A DNA stretch of 10,180 bases. It comes from Verrucomicrobiota bacterium (GTDB lineage Bacteria > Verrucomicrobiota > Kiritimatiellia > JAAZAB01). Shown piece by piece: positions 1 to 5,030 of the stretch. Location: assembly GCA_018896395.1 (NCBI GenBank), contig JAHIMN010000102.1:1-10180 (forward strand). Reading direction: 5' to 3'. Position numbers and translations under genes: made by a program. The notes under the pieces are model-generated. The model was not told the origin of the DNA, ran no database searches, and saw nothing but the letters and a program-made list of their open reading frames with translations. Numbering within the stretch: position 1 is the stretch's first letter; every line of letters starts with the position of its first letter.

Positions 1-236
1 TAGGTCTTTCCAATGGCGCCGATAGACGCCCCGCCGCCGATAACGGTAGCACCCATCGTACAGAATAAGAAAAACCATCCAATGTTCCGCCCCGCCACTA
101 AAAAATCATCGCTGTTATGAATATCTCTGGCTTTTGAAACGCCTTTGATAAAAATGAAAGTGATATATAACGCAACCACGCCCCAAGTAATCCAGAGCGG
201 ATTGTTAAACCATATATTTTGAATAATATCCAACAT
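1..236 (-). CDS. Sodium:solute symporter (SSS family), N-terminal part, cut by window edge
   Basis: This reading frame starts at ATG 236-234 and stays open to base 1, giving 78 residues with no stop. The product looks like the N-terminus of a sodium:solute symporter, which takes up a small solute by sodium co-transport through the cytoplasmic membrane. Residues 14-30 form a first membrane segment. They are followed by DDFLVAGRNIGW (43-54), a form of the family's conserved loop before the next helix, and by a glycine-rich segment, GATVIGGGASIG (62-73), in the second helix. The stop of the upstream methyltransferase gene overlaps this start by one base (TGATG), so translation is probably coupled. 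No close Shine-Dalgarno is seen; AAAGGA lies rather far upstream. The family call is fairly firm. The substrate cannot be read from this piece, but an amino acid or amine would fit the racemase in the same operon. Confidence 0.82.
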   Translation of the reverse strand, partial: MLDIIQNIWFNNPLWITWGVVALYITFIFIKGVSKARDIHNSDDFLVAGRNIGWFFLFCTMGATVIGGGASIGAIGKT

Positions 237-1345
237 CACGTCGCACCATTCCTTTCCGGCATGCATCCCCAACGTTGCATTAAACCCTTAAGCTCTCCGT
301 TTGTGTCCAGAATTGCCATCTGCATCGGCTCACCGCGCAACGCATCAAGGTCTTTGCCCGCAATATGGTATGCGTTCGATGAAGGCCAGTGCTTGGCGAT
401 CCATTCCTCAAAAACATCAAACGCGTACCAGTGCGACGTATAAGCCGTATGGGTGCGAATATGACCCGTTGCCACCGTCTCCCGCACCGCATCGTTATCA
501 CGAGTGAGCACGTGTCCCTCCTTGACGATATTGCCGTCCGTGTCGCGGACGTCAACCACCACGCATTCATCTGTGCTGTGGGCGCGTTTGTAAGCTCGTG
601 GTACTTGGACGTAATGAGACGTCGCATACTTATCAGGTATCAGCCACCTGGGTTGGCCGGAGACGTCCATGGTAGACTCGTAGTTGCAGAGCGCAAAAGT
701 TGCCACCGCCTCGCGTCGGTAACCGCTGATGATGGCGATTCCGCCCGCACTCTCCACCGCACGTCGCATTGCCTTGAAAAGCTTGGTGGCGCCCTCGGGA
801 CCCTGCATGACACCGATGGAATTGCAAACGCTGATCGCCACGGGGAAAGGTTCGCCCTCCATCGGTTGCAGATCAAACGCGGAGCCATGATCGAAAAATA
901 TTTTATGATCCAGCAGACTGCCTAATCCGTTTTTGCGTAGTTTGGCTCTGGCCAACTCCAACATCTGGGTGGAAAAATCAACACCGCCCACGGACACGAG
1001 TTGCTCGGCCCACAAGGGATCATATGCGAACGCCGGATTTTTTCTTCTCGCCCTCTCCAGCAGCTGCGCATCGGCCGGCTTTAATTGGGCAACACTCGTC
1101 GTTTTCATCGCATAACGCAGATGCAACCGCCCCGAACCACAGCCGACATCGTACAAGCAAAGCCTCTTTTTGCGTTCCCGAGCAAGGTATAACAGCACGC
1201 GATCTAAAAGATCCTCCTCGAAACCTTCGTAGGCCGTCACATCGGGGTGGCCCCCCACAATGCGGTCCTCGTAAACCGAGGCGCAGGCATCCCACACGCG
1301 TTGGTCCCTGGCGCAGGTGTCTTGCAAGATATCGGTCAAACACAT
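236..1345 (-). CDS. Class I SAM-dependent methyltransferase with an insertion after motif I
   Basis: A 369-residue cytoplasmic protein with the class I methyltransferase signature. Motif I, DVGCGSG, is at 66-72, the acidic strand GVDFS at 121-125, a motif-IV-like VCNSIGVMQG at 173-182, and a late strand GGIAIISGYR at 201-210. Normally about 20 residues separate motif I from the acidic strand; here there are about 48, so an extra segment rich in basic and alanine residues is inserted (about 80-115). The C-terminal 150 residues are not recognised and may form the substrate pocket. Start ATG 1345 has a good Shine-Dalgarno (GGGAAGG, about 7 bases upstream) and lies inside the racemase gene, with a 10-base overlap. 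The gene ends in a 1-base overlap with the symporter. The acceptor is unknown. An N-methyl acceptor related to the racemase product is an inference from context only. Confidence 0.85.
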   Translation of the reverse strand: MCLTDILQDTCARDQRVWDACASVYEDRIVGGHPDVTAYEGFEEDLLDRVLLYLARERKKRLCLYDVGCGSGRLHLRYAMKTTSVAQLKPADAQLLERARRKNPAFAYDPLWAEQLVSVGGVDFSTQMLELARAKLRKNGLGSLLDHKIFFDHGSAFDLQPMEGEPFPVAISVCNSIGVMQGPEGATKLFKAMRRAVESAGGIAIISGYRREAVATFALCNYESTMDVSGQPRWLIPDKYATSHYVQVPRAYKRAHSTDECVVVDVRDTDGNIVKEGHVLTRDNDAVRETVATGHIRTHTAYTSHWYAFDVFEEWIAKHWPSSNAYHIAGKDLDALRGEPMQMAILDTNGELKGLMQRWGCMPERNGAT

Positions 1346-2463
1346 GTTGACACCTTCCCACCGGCAATCTCCTCGGCAAACTGTCCCAAATCCGGAATAA
1401 CAACCCGCTCGATATACTTGTCGTTCATCAGCCGCAGTAATGCCGCATAGCTGACCCGAAACTTGATGGAGTCGCCCACGGCCATCCCACTGTTACTAAT
1501 GCCGAGGTTGACAACCGTGATATCACTGCTCGCGCCGGCAATCTGATACTCGGGATTGAAGGGGGTCAGTCCCAACACGTCAGTATCAAGTTGACCAATG
1601 GTAACTAGCGCCCGGTACCCGCGCTGTCCTGGTGTCAGGTCTTTGTTCACAAAGCTGGGAAAAGGCGACATCTCGGTGGTCTCGCCCATCGGCACCAGGT
1701 TTTTTTCCTTGATCTCAGCGATTTCCGCCTCGACCACGACAACATCATCACGCAAGCCGCGCAAGGTGCCGCCATGGATCAGATCGGTTCCCAGAAACAG
1801 TGCCTCACCGATCCTGAAGTGGTTCACGGCCTTCGGTACCAATCCCTCCAACACCATCGGCAGCACGACGGTAGATCCCGCCGAGATGAGGGGGATTTTG
1901 TGTTTAAATTTAAGTTCCAACAGTTCCCGGTAAAGCACCAGTTGCATGAGCTGGTCGATGCTGGGAACGGCGCCCGCCAAGCAGCCAAGATTGGCGCCGA
2001 TGCCCAGCACTTCGATGTTCGGCATGTGAAAGACCCTCTCGTAGAATTTAGTCAGCGAGCCAGGCAGGATTCCCTCGCGCAGGTCGCCCAGTTCAATCAT
2101 GATAATTGTTTTGTGCACTTTATCCTGCCGTTGGGCCTCCTGGCTAAGCGCCTCAATCACTTCGATTTCGCTGTTGAGACTGACATTGGACAAGGCGACA
2201 ATCTGTTCAATTGCCGACAGATGCGGCGGACGCAGATACCATATCTCGGCATCCGGGACCGCGTCCTTGACCGTAGAAATGTTTTTCAACCTTGAATCGC
2301 CGATGGATGTGACCCCCAGCATTCCCAAGGCGCGGAGAATATCGCTATGTCCGCACAGCACCTTGGAAACCACCGTATACAATGCGCCGTGATCCTTCAT
2401 CCAGGCGCTAATCACGTTAAGATTGTGACGCAAGTGATACAAATTGATGGTGGCCCTGGTCAT
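1336..2463 (-). CDS. PLP-dependent amino-acid racemase, ornithine/alanine racemase (Orr-like) family
   Basis: A 375-residue protein of the fold-type III PLP racemases, with the overall pattern of the ornithine racemase (Orr) branch rather than classic Alr. The PLP lysine is expected at K34 (VVSKVLCGH, 31-39). Other hallmarks are ELGDLREG (124-131), GIGANLGC (154-161), SAGST (194-198, likely phosphate-binding), RIGEALFLG (217-225), IGQLDTD (289-295) and GASSD (310-314). From memory these match clostridial Orr closely. Compared with Orr there is an extra C-terminal tail of roughly 20 residues. It would interconvert L and D forms of an amino acid; ornithine is the best-known substrate but is not proven here. 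Start ATG 2463 overlaps the acetyltransferase stop as ATGA, with GAGG a suitable distance upstream. The gene is the second of four in the operon. Confidence 0.87.
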   Translation of the reverse strand: MTRATINLYHLRHNLNVISAWMKDHGALYTVVSKVLCGHSDILRALGMLGVTSIGDSRLKNISTVKDAVPDAEIWYLRPPHLSAIEQIVALSNVSLNSEIEVIEALSQEAQRQDKVHKTIIMIELGDLREGILPGSLTKFYERVFHMPNIEVLGIGANLGCLAGAVPSIDQLMQLVLYRELLELKFKHKIPLISAGSTVVLPMVLEGLVPKAVNHFRIGEALFLGTDLIHGGTLRGLRDDVVVVEAEIAEIKEKNLVPMGETTEMSPFPSFVNKDLTPGQRGYRALVTIGQLDTDVLGLTPFNPEYQIAGASSDITVVNLGISNSGMAVGDSIKFRVSYAALLRLMNDKYIERVVIPDLGQFAEEIAGGKVSTCV

Positions 2464-2900
2464 CGCTTCAGCCTCATTTCCGCGTACTTGGTATTGAAAC
2501 CAAGACGTTCATAAAGACGTTTGGCGGGATTGTCATATTCCACGTGCAGGCATACATCTCCCGCACACTCCGCTATGGCACGCTCGCATAGTTTGCGCCC
2601 TGTTCCTTGACTACGGCACTGTTTTGTAACCGCGATAAAGAGCAGAAGATTGGGAGGAATGTAGCCTTCCATTCCCGTACGCAGCATCACCAGCGCGCCA
2701 AGCAGCCGCCGATCCTGTTCGGCAAGCAGGACAAAGCCGCCCCTGCCTGGTTGGGCCGAGAATGCATAATCGAGGCCGCGTTCAATATCTTCAACTGTAT
2801 CTTCGTACGGTTTGAGATTTTTGTGCAGAAAACCCGCCAGCGACAGTCGGTCTATCCACTCTGGAAACGCTGCGGAATTAATTATTTTATGTATTTTCAT
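2460..2900 (-). CDS. GNAT-family N-acetyltransferase
   Basis: A small GNAT acetyltransferase of 146 residues from ATG 2900; an in-frame TTG at 2906 would add two residues. It should transfer an acetyl group from acetyl-CoA to an amine. The acetyl-CoA loop R96-SQG-T-G101 fits R/Q-x-x-G-x-G/A and follows the strand LLLFIAV (85-91). The C-terminal part has the usual NPAKRLYERLGF (124-135). The length is typical. No clear Shine-Dalgarno precedes either start, so initiation may be weak. It is the first gene of the operon, and its stop overlaps the racemase start (ATGA). Its partner genes suggest an amino acid or amine substrate, but nothing in the sequence identifies it. The family is confident and the substrate unknown. 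Confidence 0.85.
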   Translation of the reverse strand: MKIHKIINSAAFPEWIDRLSLAGFLHKNLKPYEDTVEDIERGLDYAFSAQPGRGGFVLLAEQDRRLLGALVMLRTGMEGYIPPNLLLFIAVTKQCRSQGTGRKLCERAIAECAGDVCLHVEYDNPAKRLYERLGFNTKYAEMRLKR

Positions 2901-3082
2901 AACCAACGAACAGGCGTAAATACGCGCCCGATTCCTATTTCTTTTGGGGAGTTATGACGTGGACCGGGGCAACCACAAAATGATTCCCGGCCACAGCTTG
3001 CGAATAAATCCGGCGGAACCGTTATAAATCAGGCTCCGCAGCGGGGCAACTTTTACTTTAATCCGCCTCCGTTCATGACATG
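2901..3082 (-). other. Leader region of the acetyltransferase-racemase operon
   Basis: About 180 bases lie between the candidate promoter and the first start codon, so transcripts would carry a long 5' leader. No known riboswitch class is recognised. A 37-codon open frame ends at a stop at 2952-2954 but has no usable start codon and is not called. The plus strand holds nothing coding here. Confidence 0.4.
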
Positions 3083-3116
3083 ATTATATGATGCCCCCCC
3101 CCATTCAGCATGTCAA
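3083..3116 (-). promoter_or_regulatory. Candidate promoter with perfect boxes, a G9 run and an over-long spacer
   Basis: On the minus strand a perfect -35 box TTGACA (3116-3111) and a perfect -10 box TATAAT (3088-3083) are separated by 22 bases, against the preferred 17. Nine consecutive G (plus-strand C run, 3094-3102) sit in the spacer. Just upstream are two A-tracts, A8 (3138-3131) and a second A6 run, placed like an UP element. The element points at the four-gene operon. With this spacing it should be weak; losing four or five G would bring it near the optimum. Whether it is active is inference. Confidence 0.5.
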
Positions 3117-3433
3117 CGCCTTTTTTCACATTTTTTTTCGTACTGCGTCAGCCCGCCTGCCTGGCAGGCATTGGAAAAACCGCGGAGATAGAAGGGCGAA
3201 CGGTAAAAGAACTGAAGGAAATACAGTCCGAAGCCTACCGGCAGGCACAGATAGTCATGGGTAAGACGGACACGGAAGCGATCGCCACCTATGGCGACGC
3301 ATATAGCCGGGATCCGGTGTTTTACTCGTTCCTTAAAACTTTTGATTCATACAAAAACACGATTGACGATAAATCAACCGTGATTTTAACCACCGACAGT
3401 GATAATTATAAATATCTTAAATCGCCGAACTGA
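3110..3433 (+). pseudogene. hflC: C-terminal fragment of HflC-like (SPFH/prohibitin) protease modulator
   Basis: The open frame runs from ATG 3110 to TGA 3431-3433 (107 residues). From about residue 21 it reads like the last quarter of HflC. Recognisable pieces are KELKEIQSEAYRQAQIVMGK, then the DAYSRDPVFYSFLKTFDSYK block and the terminal TTDSDNYKYLKS. In full-length HflC (about 280-340 residues) this part is the end of the coiled-coil SPFH region and the tail; HflC with HflK surrounds and modulates the membrane protease FtsH. Here the signal anchor and SPFH domain are absent, and no frame upstream restores them. Residues 1-20 are low-complexity and palindrome-encoded, and no Shine-Dalgarno precedes the ATG. 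It is most likely a truncated remnant, though the remaining frame is intact, which suggests a recent break. Its stop abuts that of the convergent ATP-grasp gene. Confidence 0.78.
3155..3169. repeat. 15-base palindrome (7-base arms, 1-base centre)
   Basis: GCCTGCC-T-GGCAGGC is a perfect inverted repeat. It ends at 3169, and the hflC-like coding similarity begins at the next base. Short palindromes of this CCTGCC/GGCAGG type occur as dispersed elements in several uncultured bacterial lineages, as I recall. In frame it would encode part of PACLAG. Confidence 0.7.
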
Positions 3434-4723
3434 TCAGTATAAATATCCCCATATCTGCAGCCTGTCTGAATCTCCGAGCCACCTTACGCCTATATCTGTC
3501 CGGTAATACATGTTCTGGAGGATTATGTTATTTACTCTTGAATACACCTGCTTTCTGGCGTCTTCTACAGTTATTCCTGATCCTGTGATCACCAAGATAT
3601 ATCCTGAATCTCCTGCAACAGCCCAGGTATCATTTACTATTTTTACATCGCCAAGATGAACTCCGTCAAGATTCTGTTTCCTGAAAAGTATTGAGAGATC
3701 CTGGTATATCGCGGCTTCCCGTTTATCCTCATATGGAAATGGCGGGATAACAACAACGACCCCTATCTGGAAGCCTTTCTTAATTTTTAGCTCCGGTTTT
3801 TCTTTCTTCGCGAGCCGGTAAAAAAAATTTCCCCATTCACTCGAAACGCCTTCTATCTGTACGCTTATCGTGGGATATCCAAAACGCGATGTGAACTCAA
3901 GCGGGTAGATGCTCTTTGCATTCGCTATGCAGTTTATGTCTATATAGCCAATATATCCTGACTTCGCCAGCTCAGGCTTTATTTTCATCAGTGTATTCCT
4001 GAATATCTCGTTCTCGGGAGACCAGTACATCAAAGTGCCCATCTCGCCGGTATATGGGCCAAGGTCTCCGGGAAACAGCTTTTTATGCTCAAAATTCACA
4101 TTAATAGGATGGATAAAATCCTCTCCGTTAAAGAACGCACCAACCGCTACTTCTACTCCTTCGGCCATCTTCTGCAGCTGGAATTTCTTTATTTTCCTTG
4201 CCCAGGCTTTCTTGTTTTGCTCGAGTATCTCGATAAGGTCTTTCCCGTCCTCTTCCTGGCCAAGGAACAATATACCTTTCTGGTCAGAAGGCGTGTTTCC
4301 CGAAGGCTTGAAAATATATCTTCCCGGATTTGATTTTATGAAGTTTATGGCCGAGTCAAAATCCGCGAAGTCCCAATGAGCAAGCACAGACATGCCGGCT
4401 TTTTGCATCTCATTCTGGCCAAACTCCCGGTCTTCTTCAAGCTTGTCAGCGTACTTGCTTCCGCCGATTACAATCTTCCCCGAAGCGCGCAATGATTCTG
4501 CAATATTGCCAAAGCCTATATCATCAAAAACAATAACATCTGCCCAGTCCACATGCTTTTTCCAGTCATCAGCCTTGTCGAGAATTCCGTCGTAAACATC
4601 CTTGTCCGAATCTTTCTCTATGAACACCTTCACTTCATGACCCTCTTTTTTTATCTGCCAGGCCAGGTCGCCGCTCAGGCTCTCAAAAGATATAAAAAGA
4701 AATTTTTTGGGGCTTCCGTTCAT
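3434..4723 (-). CDS. PurD-like ATP-grasp protein (phosphoribosylamine-glycine ligase homologue, atypical)
   Basis: A 429-residue protein with the ATP-grasp fold and the length of PurD, which joins glycine to phosphoribosylamine in purine synthesis. Visible parts are LEEDREFGQNEMQKAGM (95-111, start of the ATP-grasp domain), YIFKPSG with the ATP-binding lysine K139, the EGVEVAVGAFF strand (188-198), GPYTGEMGT (222-230, the counterpart of PurD's TGGMG) and LEFTSRFGYP (275-284, the counterpart of EFNxRFGDPE). The N-terminal GSGGREHA motif of true PurD is missing, and the metal-ligand Asn is Thr278. It therefore belongs to a divergent branch, and its reaction may differ: it could ligate another amine and carboxylate. 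Start ATG 4723 has a modest GGAA about 7 bases upstream. It appears monocistronic, convergent with the hflC remnant, and AT-richer than the genes on the right. Confidence 0.75.
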   Translation of the reverse strand: MNGSPKKFLFISFESLSGDLAWQIKKEGHEVKVFIEKDSDKDVYDGILDKADDWKKHVDWADVIVFDDIGFGNIAESLRASGKIVIGGSKYADKLEEDREFGQNEMQKAGMSVLAHWDFADFDSAINFIKSNPGRYIFKPSGNTPSDQKGILFLGQEEDGKDLIEILEQNKKAWARKIKKFQLQKMAEGVEVAVGAFFNGEDFIHPINVNFEHKKLFPGDLGPYTGEMGTLMYWSPENEIFRNTLMKIKPELAKSGYIGYIDINCIANAKSIYPLEFTSRFGYPTISVQIEGVSSEWGNFFYRLAKKEKPELKIKKGFQIGVVVVIPPFPYEDKREAAIYQDLSILFRKQNLDGVHLGDVKIVNDTWAVAGDSGYILVITGSGITVEDARKQVYSRVNNIILQNMYYRTDIGVRWLGDSDRLQIWGYLY

Positions 4724-4849
4724 CTGTTTTCCGTTGAATTATTTCTTCGCATCGAACTATTGACTGACAAACAATTTTCCTGATTTCAACATCATGGCTA
4801 AATCCTTATTAAAATCAAGTACGGATTAACGCCTTCAAACCCATCTTCC

Positions 4850-4901
4850 CCAAATAAAAATAAACCCAGTTGAATATTATGGCACTCTGGCATTTATTTG
4901 G
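4850..4901. repeat. Inverted repeat CCAAATAAA/TTTATTTGG
   Basis: Perfect 9-base arms at 4850-4858 and 4893-4901 are separated by 34 bases. The arms are AT-rich. This could be a weak bidirectional hairpin or the edge of a lost element. There is no adjoining T run, so it is not called a terminator. Confidence 0.45.
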
Positions 4902-4918
4902 AAACAAAATAATACTCT

Positions 4919-4944
4919 TGTCCAAAATAGATTTTTCTTGGACA
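4919..4944. repeat. Inverted repeat TGTCCAA/TTGGACA
   Basis: Perfect 7-base arms at 4919-4925 and 4938-4944 can be extended by A/T pairs if one C is bulged. It lies downstream of the secreted-protein operon on the minus strand and could help to end its transcripts, although a proper U-tract is missing. Confidence 0.45.
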
Positions 4945-4998
4945 GCATACGACGGTTAGTGATGAATGGGTCTGCCATTAAATCCCTCCGCCAAATAA

Positions 4999-5010
4999 TG
5001 CATATATGCA
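4999..5010. repeat. 12-base perfect palindrome TGCATATATGCA
   Basis: This is a perfect dyad with no spacer, 20 bases past the stop of the 890-aa gene. It could be a protein-binding site or the tip of a repeat element. Confidence 0.5.
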
Positions 5011-5030
5011 CGGACTGACCTCTTTCCCCT

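Larger units (their letters stand above)
4724..5030. other. AT-rich intergenic region with inverted repeats
   Basis: No convincing gene is present. The stretch separates the start of the PurD-like gene from the stop of the 890-aa secreted protein gene and marks the change to GC-rich sequence. It should hold the promoter of the PurD-like gene, but I see no box pair good enough to call. It carries three inverted repeats, listed separately. Its right end (5011-5030) resembles repeat-flank sequence from environmental genomes, but I cannot prove this. Confidence 0.6.

Noticed and set aside
389..925. A 178-codon plus-strand frame opposite the methyltransferase gene
   Set aside because: It is antisense to a gene with clear motifs, has no family resemblance and no ribosome binding site.
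2952..3083. A short minus-strand open frame in the operon leader with a protein-like sequence
   Set aside because: It has no ATG, GTG or TTG start in a useful place, and no family match is apparent.
3083..3116. Reading the TTGACA/TATAAT pair as an ordinary strong promoter
   Set aside because: The 22-base spacer is well beyond the normal 16-18, so it is listed only as a candidate with variable spacing.
4919..4944. A rho-independent terminator for the secreted-protein operon
   Set aside because: The stem is short and AT-rich, and no continuous U run follows on the minus strand.
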